A stretch of 64,000 nt of DNA from Effrenium voratum (taxonomy: Eukaryota > Sar > Dinophyceae > Suessiales > Symbiodiniaceae): positions 1 through 64,000 of the forward strand of contig CAUJNA010000578.1 of assembly GCA_963377175.1 (NCBI GenBank). Reading direction: 5' to 3'. The notes beneath the pieces were generated by a model that saw only the letters and a program-made list of their open reading frames with translations, was not told where the DNA came from and did not search any database. The position numbers were made by a program, and so were the translations under genes. Below are positions 51,376 through 63,650 of the stretch, piece after piece; the first letter of the stretch is position 1; each line of letters begins with the position of its first letter.

Positions 51376-51596
51376 GCCGCTACTTCTACTGCTACGACTA
51401 CTGCTACTGCTACTGCTACTGCTACGTACTGCTACGACTACTGCTACTGCTACTGTGACTGCGGCTGCTACTGCGACTGCCACTGCTACTATTACTACCG
51501 CTACTGCTACTGCTTCCCTACCACCACCACCACCACCACCACCACCACCACCACCACCACTACTACTACTACTACTACTGCTTCTGCTACTACTAG

Positions 51597-51643
<47 letters not shown>

Positions 51644-51831
51644 GGGGACTACTTCTACTACTACGATTACTGCGACTACTACTACGACGACCACTACTAC
51701 TACGACTACTACGACGACTTCTGCGACTACTACTATGACTACAACTACAACTACGACACTGCTACTACAACAGCTACGACGACTACTACAACTATTGCGA
51801 ATATTAGTAGTACTACTACCACCACGTGTTG
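51376..51831. repeat. compound trinucleotide array (CTG/CTA, ACC, ACT, GAC)
   Basis: About 455 bases of trinucleotide-phased repeat: ACTGCT units, then about 13 ACC units (51520-51560), then ACT units broken by GCTTCTGCT and AGGGG, then GACTACTAC types. Homopolymeric open frames arise in several phases as a consequence. It ends just before AATTGGTTTTGATCC. Confidence 0.9.
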
Positions 51832-54800
51832 AATTGGTTTTGATCCTGAATCATTATTTTTTTGATCCCTCACCCGCGCGATGTGGCCCGAGGTGCCGCC
51901 CAGCCTGCATGACCGGAATGGCCGATCGCTTGGCTTCGCTTCGAAGCCGAAGCTCTGCCTCGGGCGAAAGCCGCGCCACGGAAATTCCATTGATCTTTCG
52001 GCAGCTCCGGCCCGGTTTCGCCTCAAGGCGGGCTGGCCAGGTGGATCAAACCATGACACCTCTTGAAAACGTTGATTTTGTTTGTAGTCCTCCCGGAGTC
52101 AACGCTTCTGATTTCTGTGGTGCGGGCTAGGCTTGCAAACCTGCTTTTCAATCGCCGGGCTGGATGGTTTACTCGATGTTCAAGAGCGAGCTTGCCACAT
52201 TCGAACCAGTGGAAAAATGGGAGCCTAAGGGAAGGTGGAACATAAGGGTTTCTTAGGGACCCAGGTTCAGGGAGTCTTTGGGAGCCTTAGGGAAAGACCA
52301 GCTTATTCCCCCTTACCCTTAGATGCTACCCCAAAGCAAGTGAGATGCTTCATGAAACTTTTGAGGAGCTTCGTGCACAAATAAGCAGTGTCCTATTCCG
52401 AGCAAATTGAACAAACAAGATCGAACAAAGCCATCCAACCTGGGCAAATTGGGAAGCCCGAGGCCGAAGGGCCTTGAGCTATGTGGAAGTGAGGGCTGCC
52501 GAGCTCAGGGTTCCTATGAGCAAACTTGACCTGGCCATTTTGCACCGGTCGCCAGCATTCAGTTGTAAGATGACGCCCGGTAGGCGTTATTGTGTGTTTG
52601 GCTCCGACCCTCTCCACACTCCGTGGTGCAAACCGCGCGTTCCGAATACAGGGCAACCCGCTGAAGCCGGGCCAGTCCTGCCTTTAACAGGCACGCGGCT
52701 GGGGTATCGGGCCCAAAGCCTCAGGATTCCGATTCAGAGACAGCCAGCATACCCCAGGCCGTTCGGGTCTTCAACGTTTGCATCCTGAGCCGCGTGTCCC
52801 TTCACATAGGGGCCCCCTTTCGAGCCAAGCGAAGCCAGTGCCCCAACAGGCCACGCAGGCGGCCCTCGTCACACAACGCCCGTTTCCCACCCTGGGACCG
52901 GTGGTGTGATCGCACGGCGTAGCTGTGCAAAGATGTGCACCCGCCACCCGCGTTTCCGACAAGGTTCTCGCGCACGGGAAGTGTGAAGCCAAAGAGGCAT
53001 AATTATTTGTCCGTCCTTTTAGACCCGTGCTTCCTCAAAAGGAAGCCCAACAAAAACACATTTTGCGCGTTCGAAATCCTATTTGAGACGGAGACTTTGG
53101 AGGTTGCGCCAGGAGACTTGGAGGACACGCGGCCGCGGCCTTTTCGCTTGGGAGAAGCGCGTGCTTTTGTGAGACAAGGAATTGAGATCTTTGGACTTCT
53201 CACGTTTGACATTGCGGCATTCGGGTTTGCCTCCAACTAAGGAGGCTGTTGAAAAAACTCACTTCAAAGCAACCTCAAGAAAGATAGCCTCAAGACTCAA
53301 GACCTGTTCTGATTTTCTACCGATGCGGCTGGCAAAGAAATCTTGCAGCCGGTGCTTGACTCTTTTCCATTGTAAGGCTTCTCTTGAAGGGAGCTGTGTT
53401 TTTTAAGGGAGGTGCGAATGGCTCACATTGGCAAGCGCTTCTTCAAGGGGGTTCATGTGTGACTGCGGCATCGGGGCAAGTGAGGTGCAGGGTATGCCGG
53501 TATGCCGCCTTCTTTCTGGCCTTGCCAGAGCATCCAGGGCCAAGCAGCAAGGATAGACAAGTGGCATGCAGCGTTTTCGGTCACAGCAAGCCGACATCAA
53601 GAGCACGTCGGTTGGCGACTCTGGTTCACACCTTACACCCCACTTGCTCCCTGGCCTGGAGTGGAGCTTCGAAGGAACGGCTGGCCTCGAGTCTCTTCGG
53701 GCCGTCGTGGAGTCTTGCAGTGGCTCGTGCGCGTTTTGAGTGACACGCTGCCTGGGATGGTTTCGGGGTGGGCAAAGGGCTGCGGGCCAGGCTGATTTCA
53801 CGTCAGCCCCTCGCAGTTTCCGTTATCTGGAAGTTACAGACCATGTGGAAGGAAATGCGAGCATATTTTCAGGAAGTGAGTGCCTAGAAGATGGACCAAG
53901 CAAGGGGTGCCTGTTCCGATGTTGAGCTCCGGTCGATTGGGCTAGATTTGCTCAGCCTCAGCCAGTGAAGGCTGCGTGTGCGCTTGCATGTTTTAGAGCC
54001 ATTCTTTGCAAAAGCTAGTGCCGCATGCCACGCGGTGAGTCGCGAGTTGCGATTTGTGAGTCGCAAGTCGCGGCGAGGCAGCAAGCCGCCTGTGCGAGCA
54101 TGTCATAGGTCCTTGCAACTAGTCCCCCCCCGCTTGGACGAGGGGTAGCCACTCTGACAGATGTACATTCCTTGTGCCTGTGCATGGATGAGGGGGCGGA
54201 TTGTCCTGGCACTGTGAATGGGCACATCTACTCGGTACAGGGGTGCTAACTCACGAATGGGTGTCTCTTTCCAAATACGGCTGGGGGGGAACAGGTCCCT
54301 GCTGGAAACAATTGATAGTCAGGTAGAGGCAAGTCATGGTCAATAGTCGTGTTGCGAACTGGCGTGGAATTGCGGTACGAAATCCGATGTACATGTGGTA
54401 GTTCGACTTGGTGAGTGAATCCCATGGCGTCCATCATGAACAGGTTGTTGCATTGCGATAGATCCCCCCAACGCACCAATCAACCAACACACACACACAC
54501 ACACCCACCCACCCAGCCTGCTGCACGTTGTTGCCCATAGTTGGTGAAACTGACCAGTGCGCCATGACAGCAGAGCGGGGTAGAGGGTTCCACCAGAAGA
54601 CTCTAAGGTGCTTGCCAGTTGGGGGGCGACAGCTGCGAAAGACCCGAGCGCGGGCTTGCCGAAAGCACGGTTGTGTGGACCTTGCATGACCGAGGCTCTG
54701 GGAGAAACCTTGGAATTTGGTGCGCTAGCTGGGTAGCCCCATGTCCTCGGACTGGCTCAGCTGGAAATCTAGTTCGTGTCAACAGTGCTCGACGCTCGTG

Positions 54801-56399
54801 TGGGATATCGGCCGTTGTGCTGGGCAATCATGGGCCGCAGCTTATTGGCCCAGACGTGCCCAACCCGGTCGTTAGACGTTTTAGTTGGCCAGTACGGCCC
54901 TGGCAGAAGACGGCCCCTGACTGACAGCCATTGGCAGAAAGAGGCTATCGGCTATCGCCATCCACTGGGATCAGACACATGACTCCCGTCTCCAACGATT
55001 CAAGCCCTTTTCGCCTGAGCAAGTGGGCTTTCCGCAGGGTCTATGACCAAGCCCTTCAGAGCTCCAAGATGTGTGAATCTAGGGGCCCCAAAAACATGGT
55101 GGTTTTCTTTGATTTCCCTGCAGCGAAAAAATATCCCGCATTGGTTTTTGCTCGGAGGGCGTGGAATCGCCGCGCGGCCCATGCATCCGTATCGCCAGCT
55201 GCCACGCGGAGATGACGAGGCTGGCTTTGAGGCCGGGTGGGTGGGCACGGGAACTTGGGACTCCTTAAAACACAAAAGGAAATGGACCTGGCCATCAAAA
55301 TGGAAACTCAGCCCTGGTCACCTTTGTTCACGGTCTAGTTCGCTCTTTCTGGTTTCGAGCCCTTGGTTCAAGTGGATAAGTGCATATATCTAAAAAAGTA
55401 AGTACATGGATGTTTAGAAAGCAAAGGCTAATCAAGCATTGGCTAAATCTGCAGTCTTTGCATTAAACCATTTGTCTTTATATATCTTTGCATGCTTTTT
55501 ATGGAGTAGTACTTGTGCTGAAGGGATCTGAAATCATAGACTTAGTGCGCTCAAGGTTGGTGGCTGGTTGGTTGCCAGTGCTTGGTTGTTTTGGGTTGGG
55601 GGGGGACGCCCACTCCCCGCCCAAAGAACGACAACCAACCACAGGCAGCCAGCCGGCCAAGCTTAAACCTTGTTGCTCCCAGAATTTCTTAAAGAGCCGC
55701 AGTCTGTCCCAATGTGTTTGGAATGCTGCTGCACTGGACTGACGTGCATAGCTTCTTTGATGCAATGTCCAAAGCCTCATCAAATACCTTCAACATATCG
55801 TGCTTTGCGGGTTGAATGCCATGCTGGACTGCATCAGATCTGGCTGAGGGTCTCGCCACATGTTTGATTTGTTTGTGCATGAGTCCCATCCGAAAAAATG
55901 GTTTGGATGCATAATCTCTTTGGATGATGTTATGATGTTGTTGCCTGAGACAGGTTCTGTAAGCTGGTATCACTTGCTTGTGCTAAAGTTATCACTCTGG
56001 TTTGGGTTTCACTGCAATTTGTGCTAGCACTTTATCAATACTCCGGCTTGGACGCTTTGTCATTGTCGGCAAAGCACGGAGTTCTAGGACATAGAGACTG
56101 TATATTACAATCTGGCTTCTGGGATCTGTTCTGAACACTTTCTGGATGAGGAAGCGTATTTGGTTGCTCTTGGCTAGCTTTGCTTGCCGGTTTGTTTTCA
56201 GTGCTTCGTCAACTGCACCCGCCATTGCCTTGTGCACTGCGCCTGTCATTTCCACCTGGTGAGTTGGGTGCTTCATGCCAAAGTCCTGGGCAGGGTGTTG
56301 GACCAACCTATTTGCCCGGGCATCAGTGCCGCAGGGGAAAGTCGGAATCCTTGCAGCTGGTTGGACGGTTAATTCAGTTCCCCACCATGATGCCGTGGC
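51832..56399. other. no gene seen
   Basis: About 4.6 kb without recognisable coding. A frame at 52935-53240 reads FCAFEILFETETLEVAPGDLEDTRPRPF and might be an exon, but it has no known motif. A CA/CCCA simple repeat lies at 54487-54518. Other frames are short and unconvincing. Confidence 0.4.
54487..54518. repeat. CA and CCCA microsatellite
   Basis: ACACACAC run of about 20 bases followed by three CCCA units. Confidence 0.8.
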
Positions 56400-58460
56400 G
56401 ACTTGCCGCCGGCCTTTGGGCTCCAAGCTGGCCAGATTTTGGATCCGATCCCAAGGCGGGCGCGAGTGGGTCGTGTCGTCCGGCCGCTTTGAAGCGCCAC
56501 GCGTTTAAGTTGAGCATGAAGGCAGGGCCAACAGGAGGTTCCGCATTGCTTCTTTGTTGTGAGGGTTGGTGTCAAAAAGTGCGGGAGCCACTTTTTCCTT
56601 CTTTTTGGGATTGGGGTGCTCGTGAACTTTTCCTTTGCTCGGGTCATGGAGCCGTTCCGGGCCGGGCTAGGGTTCCAGTTGGGTTGGGACAGGGCTTTGG
56701 CCCACAGTCAGCCGCCGGGCCTTGGGCAGGATGCCCTGCCTCATGGACTTCTACGACTGCCTGCGGGCGTGGGCCAACCCCAAGTCCATCGGCTACCCCC
56801 CGTGGAAGAAGGGCAAGCTGGACTGCCACGAGCGGCACGGCTTTCTGACCCCTTCTGGACAATACCCCCTTTTTCAGGCGAGCAACGCTGGAGTTTGTCT
56901 TTGTAGTTGGTGTGTGTGTGTGTGGGCCCGGTGCGCTCAACAAAGGATTTTGAACGGGGTACATATCTCATTTGGTGGAGGGCCCCCCGCCTCCCCTTGT
57001 CCCTTGTTTTTGACAGCAACCGTGATCGAGGGGGATGTTTGGGGACGGTGTCTTTGTGGGATCTTTTCATTGGGGTCGTCGCTTTTTGGCCAAAGGGTGC
57101 AAGTTCAAGCTAGTTGGGTGTCGGATGTCAGCTCCTGTGATGAGACCAATGCATATCCACATTTCCGGCTGTTTGCAAGTGTTGACGGCACTTTGACAAA
57201 GGAGTTGGCATTGAAGTCCAGAAAGCTTGTCCTTACATGGGCAGCCGTCTGAGCAGACCAATAACATCCTCTCATACTTGCGGCCACTGCAGATCCCGCC
57301 AGTCCAGTCAGGTATTACTACGAAGAGTTTCTGACCAAGCCCATGCACGTCCAGCAGAAGGGCGGTCACTGACCGAGGGGAGGTGGGGCCTTCAGGGTGT
57401 CCTGCAACATTTGCGCTGGGGTGATTTTGTGTTTGTTGCCCCGCATCCGCTCTTGGCCCCTGTGCTGGTGGACACAGTGGAGGCGTTAGTGGGACAGATT
57501 TCCTACCGCCCCAACAATTTTCCTTCTGATTGTCCTTCAAAACGAGGCCCATAAAGGGAAAAGCGTACCCTTAAACAGACATCCACAGTTTGTGGCCCAG
57601 CATTGCTCAGGCTGGCCGCCGCCAAACCATGGATTTTCCGGCAGAAAAAGAGTGCTTGACCCCCTCCCTACCTGAGGAGAGGCGGTTCCAATGCCCGCGA
57701 ACCAGGTTTGCTTGGAAGCTCTCGGGCCGCACCTGCTTTCTGGCCGGGACATGACGCACTTACCTGGCTCAAGCCAGTCGCACCAAAGCAGTGCCCCCCC
57801 CAATAAAATTGGACAGCTAAAGGCATCAGCGTGGCCTTTGCGTCAGTATGACACGCGCACATCGAGAAGTGTGGCAAGTTGTTTGGCGCGGGGGGATTTT
57901 CACACCATTCCTTGGATTCTTTTCGGCGACCATTCGATAAGTGTGAAGCTTCGCAAAGACCATGCAACATGTTGTTTACACGCCCTACCTGCTAAGTCCT
58001 CGAATGGACGCGGGCCCCAGAAAGTATACTGTTAAATGTTTTTCCGGAATGGACCTATGCCACAAAGAGCAGACATAGTTTGATTCACAATCGTTACATG
58101 GGCCTATGCCCCACTCAACATCTAGTTGGAAGAGACGAAATGCGGCGGGCTTTGGCCAGTGCCAGCTGACTCTGCTCAAGGGCAGGCGGGGCCGAGTGCC
58201 GCCGCATCACCAGCATCATTTGAGCAAGTCCGGAGCTGATCTGTTGAGTTCCTTGTTTTATGGCCCCTCCTTGAGTGAAGTTTTACTTTGACGTGAGCTG
58301 TCAGCAGCCCTGTCTAGGCCATGGGCAGAGACATGGATTCAGGCAGGGCGGGCGCAAGGGCCTGCAACGGCTGGCACCCTTCATCCCGCTCGCCCTGAAA
58401 GTGCTTGGTGGCCTTCCAAGAAAAGAGGCTTTCCTGGAAATTGTGGGGTCGCCTTTCAGG
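56390..58460 (+). CDS. scattered exons of an unrecognised host gene
   Basis: Several short + strand blocks have high G/C third positions and plausible AG^G starts: about 56398-56505 (RRPLGSKLARFWIRSQGGREWVVSSGRFE), 56721-56848 (MPCLMDFYDCLRAWANPKSIG and the following Cys-His-containing run, after GGGCAG), about 57290-57357 (RYYYEEFLTKPMHVQQ) and about 58348-58440 (GRKGLQRLAPFIPLALKVLGG). They lie on one strand and may belong to one gene, but phases between them were not linked. The YYEEFLTKP pattern faintly recalls repeat strands of VPS13-type lipid-transfer proteins; too weak to call. Confidence 0.3.
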
Positions 58461-58737
58461 TGAGAGCTACCTGCTGCCGGCCTCCACACTAACACCCGCC
58501 AGGCCACTGCGCGGCGCGTTGTCGCGGCGGGCCAGGGCCCCAGGTGCTGCTTTGACAGAAAAACCAAATTACTCTGGACGGCTTTTGCAAACAGGTCCTG
58601 CTTGCTTCTTCAGTGGGTTGCATGTTGTGCCGCCGGTTCAGCTCGGGTTGTAACATCTTGAACCTTTCTTCATCCAAGATGTTCTTCTGATTCTTGCCCA
58701 TCAAGCCATGTAAATACCTCTGCAGAGCCTGCCATTG

Positions 58738-58873
58738 CCCCTCCCTCCCTCCCCTCCCCTCCCCTCCCCTCCCCTCCCCTCCCCTCCCCTCCTCCTCCCC
58801 TCCCCCTCCCCCTCCCCCTCCCTCCTCCTCCTCCCCCTCCCCTCCCCTCCCCTCCCCCCTCCCTCCCTCCCCA
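58738..58873. repeat. CCCCT/CCTCC polypyrimidine tract
   Basis: About 135 bases of uninterrupted pyrimidines on the plus strand, chiefly CCCCT and CCCTC units. Such a mirror-like polypurine/polypyrimidine tract can adopt triplex (H-DNA) form. The G-rich minus strand frames are repeat artefacts. Confidence 0.9.
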
Positions 58874-59599
58874 TCCAGCCGGCGTGGCCGGCCCAGTTGG
58901 AGGGCTTCAGAGGCACAGGCTGGGCTTCTATTGGGAGTGAAGTGGGGATGGATTTCTGGTGGTGAAGCAGGCCTCGCAAGGGTTCCCATCGCCACTTTGT
59001 AACTACCAAGTCTTTTAAAAGAGGAATGAATTAACAAGTAATCATGTTTTTATTATTTGAAGTTGTTTAAAATACTTTTCTCAATTTTCCATTAAGTAAT
59101 ATTTTTTTAATCAGGATCTTATTTGAAGTAAATGAAGAATTGCTAGTTGCCTATCTGAAGCAAGCTTGCCGCCTGTAGTTGATACCCGGGACTGGATAAG
59201 ATGCTCATGTGACTCATGTGCCTCATGGGTTTGGGATGGTTTGGGCGCATGGGTGCCCCCGAGGCCGTAGGCATGCTGGGTTTGGCAGCTTGTTTTGGCA
59301 CACACACACACACACACTTCAGCATGTCCAGATGTGACCCATGCCACGTTGAGTGCCGCCCGCCCGCATGCCCGAGCCAGGCACGCCCCCGCGCCTACTG
59401 AAGGCCCGGAACAAGCGAGCGGGAGAATGGAAGGCGTTGCTGCTTTGGCCTTTCTGCCGGCACGGTCATTCGTGCGTCTTTTGCTGTTTCTTGCAAAGTG
59501 GGTGTGGGTGAAAATCAAACCACCGGGGACCCCAGATGTTCATCCTGCGTTCCATTGTGCAGTGCAACCCATTTTGGGGTACCCAATTGGTGACCCACA
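58874..59599. other. no gene seen
   Basis: It includes a T/A-rich stretch (58990-59130) and a CA microsatellite at 59300-59320. No convincing coding. Confidence 0.4.
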
Positions 59600-59621
59600 G
59601 CCGAGTGATTTTCTGCCGCGC

Positions 59622-59765
59622 GGGGCTTGCGGCTTCCAAAAGCGACCGCGCCGCACCGAGCTGGGCGCAGGAGGCCTCGCCGGACGCGGGCTCCACCTCC
59701 GGGCGCGCCAGCGAGGCGACGGTGGTGCCCCTGGAGCCCAGCGCCTCGGTGGAGAACGGGTCCGG
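59622..59765 (+). CDS. possible low-complexity exon (Ala/Ser/Glu-rich)
   Basis: The frame reads GLAASKSDRAAPSWAQEA, then SPDAGSTSGRASEATVVPLEP and SASVENG, with strong G/C third positions, before a G-run at 59763. No domain. It could be an upstream, disordered exon of the coiled-coil gene that follows on the same strand; the link is inference from strand and spacing. Confidence 0.3.
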
Positions 59766-60371
59766 GGGGGGGGGGTTCGGTGGAGCATGGATGGGGCCAC
59801 AGGGCTCAAAAAACCGGTACCAAAATGGGACCCCGGTAAATGGAAGCATGGACCAAAGCTTGCGTAACTCCTCCTGTTAAATTTTGAGCCACACCCATTT
59901 TTGCAATGAGAGAGAGGGGAGAGAGAGAGAGAGAGAGGGAAAGCTGCTTTTTGGAGTTCGGTGGAATCGTCTGAAAGGAAGGCGGCAAACAGCCGTCTTT
60001 GTTCTCCCATGGCTTTGAGGAATGGTGGGTGTTCATGGGGCAGGCACAATCCCATTCTTGTTTTCTCATGTAGTGAAACAGTTTTTGGGGTAGGGTGCCC
60101 CCACTCATCAAGAGGGAATTAAACTCTCGCTTCCTATCACGGCGACGAGACACCTGTCCCTCGGAAAGTTGCGGGCGGCTGAAAAGTTGTCGGTGGCCGG
60201 GTGCCAAGGTTTCGCTTCCGACGGGGAGACTAAGGCGGGCAGCGAGCGGTCGTGCTGACGCTGAGGATGTAAGGAATGTAAGGAGTGGTTTGCTTGGCAG
60301 TTCTGAAGAGTCGACAGGCTTGAGGAGGAATTGGCCTAAAGAACGTCTGAAGCTGGAAACGCCGTGCCCAG
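59766..60371. other. no gene seen, includes GA microsatellite
   Basis: GAGAGAG run at 59908-59940 and unremarkable sequence otherwise. Presumed intron. Confidence 0.4.
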
Positions 60372-63300
60372 GTGGAGTGGCTGCGCCAAGAGCTCGAACG
60401 ATGCCAGGCGGAGTCAGAAGACAACTGCTTATGTTTCTTGAGAACTCTCTTGGAGTCACCGCCAGCGCCCTAAGCATTGGACGGAAGGTCTTGGAATACC
60501 TTACTCTTTGCAAGGTCCTGGAAAGCCTTGGAAATGGTTGGTTGGTTGGTGTTATTTCAGGCGGAGCGGACCTTTGCGGAGGAGTCTCAGCGGGAGCTTG
60601 AAGCGAGGGTGGAGTGCCTGGTGCCCAGAGGGGCCTGCCGGTGTGTGTGGGTGTGTTGCCTGAAGTTTCGCTCAAGTAGGCCGTGAAGGGCAAGGAGAAA
60701 CCCGTTGGCCACCTCACCCAAAACCTGGCGGGTAATCCAAGAAGTGTTCATCCAAGTAGAGTGATGGTTCCTCTTCAAAGAGCGAAAGATGTCTGAAGTG
60801 TTCACGCGGAGAGGTGGCCTTCAAATCCCAGATTGATATGCTTCATCCTTCTGCCCAACATGTTTTGACACATGGTCAATCTGGCGCGAGACAAGCGTCT
60901 CACGAAGCCCCATGCTTGCGAGCATCAGTTTCAAGCACGTTTTGGCGACGAGGCCAGCGTCAAGCCTTCGAAGCAGAGAGGCCGAGCTTGGGTTTGGTGC
61001 GAGCAACGGTTCACCCAGATCCGACCAGGAAGACAACCTCCGAGTAGCCTCAATTCTCATCCGGTTGGCTGGCTTCTACGTGCTTGCCCTTAAGATGCAT
61101 ACGCAAATGAGACCTGCACCTTTTTCCTTAGCACTGGGACGGCGTGCAGTCCAGGCATATGATGCACACTTTCAGAATTGCTCGCCTCTTCCTCCTCACC
61201 TGGGATCTGACATCAGCGCTACTGTAAGGCTTTGCGAAGCCCAACGGGCGTAGAAGACTGAAGGTTTCACAGCCATGGGCGATTTGCAGTTTGTGTTTCG
61301 CCCTTTTATTTTTTTTGGCCGGGGGGGGGGGGGGGCAGAACGTTGTAGCACATGCCTCCAGGGCTTGAACCCCCATAGGCGTCTCTAGAAATCCAACCAG
61401 TGGTGATGGACACCCGAATGTTCGATTATGCTTGTTTTGGACGCTCCCCAACAGGCGCAGGCCCTGTGTAGGCCCCGGTGGTGCCACGGTTCATTGGAGG
61501 AGGTCAAAGGCTGGCCATGAAAGGTTCTTAGAAGCTAGGGTTGGGAGGAAACCAACAGCTTTCAGTGGCCTGGGGTTTGATCAGGCAGCAGATGTTGCGC
61601 CGAATGGCGCACTTGGAGTCGGAGCGCCGCCGGGACCCTCGGAGGATGCGAGCTGTGCAGCATGTCCTGATTAACGTGACTCAACCAATCTGGCTGTGGG
61701 TCAAAACCAATGGTACCATTTTGGGGTAGGTGCACCACTCATTTTAGTCTATTTTAGTGGGGATTGGGATGTTCACTGGGGGTACGGGCTTTTGACCCCT
61801 GACCATATAGAGCACACATGAGCAAACATATGTGTGGACAATTTGGAAACACACGCATGAAGATACGTGTTTGTATGCAGATCTGTATTGTTGAACATGT
61901 ATGTGCGTTTTCTTGGTGCATGTGTCACTGCAGGGCCCACTCTAATGAAGTTTAGCTACCCGGGATGAGCTCTGAACTCCAAGCCCGCAGAATCCATGTA
62001 CTAGGTATGTGGTCGAAATGGCTTCGGGGACGGCGCGGGATAGCGCAAGAGAGAAAGAGAGAGAGAGAGAGGTAAGCACAAGAGCCAGATTATGCGGACC
62101 CACACTTAGATGGAACAATTTCACTGGGCAGAATGTCAAAGAGTCAAGGTTTTTTCTTGGGCCCACCTGTGAACCAAACAGCGGGCACAGGATTCTAGCT
62201 GCGACGCGCTACCGCTCTGCAGCATGAGCCTTTGCCGGAAAATCAGGGCGTGGTTTCGTTGACGGTCTCTTTTCGCCGCAGCTGCTCCCTGTTGCCGGGT
62301 CACCAAAAGGTGTGCAGCATTTAGTTTTCTCCCGTAGCTTGCTGTGGGTGTGCCCTCTCCATGCCTACTCCCAGCGGCAGCTCGGACCGGCTGGGCGAGC
62401 AGCAGGCGGAGTGTGGACATCGTGCATGCGCGTTTGGAACCTGTACTTGTTTCATATCATCCTTTGGCTGAACCCCGGAGAGGGGGACCAGGGATCTGAG
62501 ATAGACTGCATGGCTGCGTGGGGTCCGAGGGTGGAAGAGCGTGGAGAGTGCTGCGGGCTTGGTGCATATGTTTCTGGTTTGAGTGAGTCAGCCCAAACTT
62601 CAATGCGTGACGACCAAACTCTTCTGGCCAGAATGACCCACGCATTGGCTTCAGAGTCATTGAGGCAAGCCAAGTTCGGCCACCACACCCGCGGCTGGCA
62701 GATTTCTTCCGGGGCTCGCTTAGCCGATCTAAATGCCTATGTTTGAGGCAGGGGTCCCCTACATTTCCCTTAGCCGGTCTCAATATCATCCAATGCATCG
62801 GCGTTTCATCTTGGTGGGTGTGTGGACGGAACTCTTCAGGTGGATGAGCTGAAGCAGCAACTGAGGCGGGAAGTGGAAAGCGAGCCAGCCCTTGTTTTCC
62901 CGGAAGTCAATATGTTCCCTTTCATAGAGGCTCCCCTGAGGGAAGCCACAGGTGACGGTACGTGTTCACCCACTCTGACCGTGCAAAGCTCGAATGCTTG
63001 TCAACCATGAACCTCCCAAAAAACTAAAACAGTGGTTTCCAATTTGGTTGAGGGTTGAAGCCAACCTGAAAAGGGTACCCCTAAAAAACACGCAGTTCAA
63101 CAAGCCGACCTGGATTGGACCTGTGCCATCTACTTTCACCCATTTGTCACCCACATTTCTCTTTTTGGGAGGGGGGAACCTGCAGGCCCATCCGGTCGAA
63201 GCGACCTTTTTCACGACTCCGCAACAGGGGAGTCTCCGACGTCTCTGCGTCCGCGTCTCCATGCGCGTCTCCGCGTCTGAGTCGTCCCGAGGCAGCAGCT

Positions 63301-63421
63301 GAGGCGCGACCTGGAGGATCTGCGCCAGGAGCTGCGGCAAAGCTACGGGGCGAGCCTCGAGGTCTTGTCCAGCCGCGTGGCCAGCCTCGCGGCCCGGCTT
63401 CGGGGCCGGTTGCCTGGGGAG
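60372..63421 (+). CDS. coiled-coil protein, several exons
   Basis: Exon 60372-60407 (VEWLRQELERCQ) ends before GCGGAG. Exon 60561-60620 (AERTFAEESQRELEARVECL) follows TTTCAG in the same phase and ends before GT. Further blocks are about 61588-61640 (QMLRRMAHLESERRRD), about 62839-62884 (VDELKQQLRREVESE) and about 63294-63421 (QLRRDLEDLRQELRQSYGAS then LEVLSSRVASLAARLRGRLPGE). All are charged with Leu at heptad-like spacing, one strand, mostly phase 0 after AG. This is a long coiled coil, perhaps cytoskeletal or centrosomal; no family is recognised. The exon set is incomplete and boundaries after 60620 are approximate. Confidence 0.5.
61320..61335. repeat. poly-G run
   Basis: About 14 G in a row after GGCC in a T-rich context. 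G runs of this sort recur at 40604 and 43239 inside introns. Confidence 0.7.
62045..62072. repeat. GA microsatellite
   Basis: Short GAGAGA run preceded by GCAAGAGAGAAAG, inside a presumed intron. Confidence 0.6.
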
Positions 63422-63650
63422 GTGTTTGAGCGACCGGCCGGACGGAAGTTGTGTGTAAACTACAGGTGCTTAAAAAGTGTAACGGGCATGGCCCAGTGGC
63501 CGGTGGTTTGGTTTCTGAGGTGTTTGTGGGTTCGCATTGTTTGCACTTTGTTTTTCTCCCCTTTGCTTTGTGGTACGACTTGCGTTTGGGCAAGTCGTGA
63601 TGTCCTTGCCTTTCCGGACTTGGCGTTTTGTGGCATCCCTGCCCAAGGAG

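Noticed and set aside
51281..51832. Leu- and Tyr-rich open frames
   Set aside because: They result from trinucleotide repeats in different phases.
58489..59037. Minus-strand Gly/Glu-rich frame
   Set aside because: It spans the polypyrimidine tract. Pure repeat translation.
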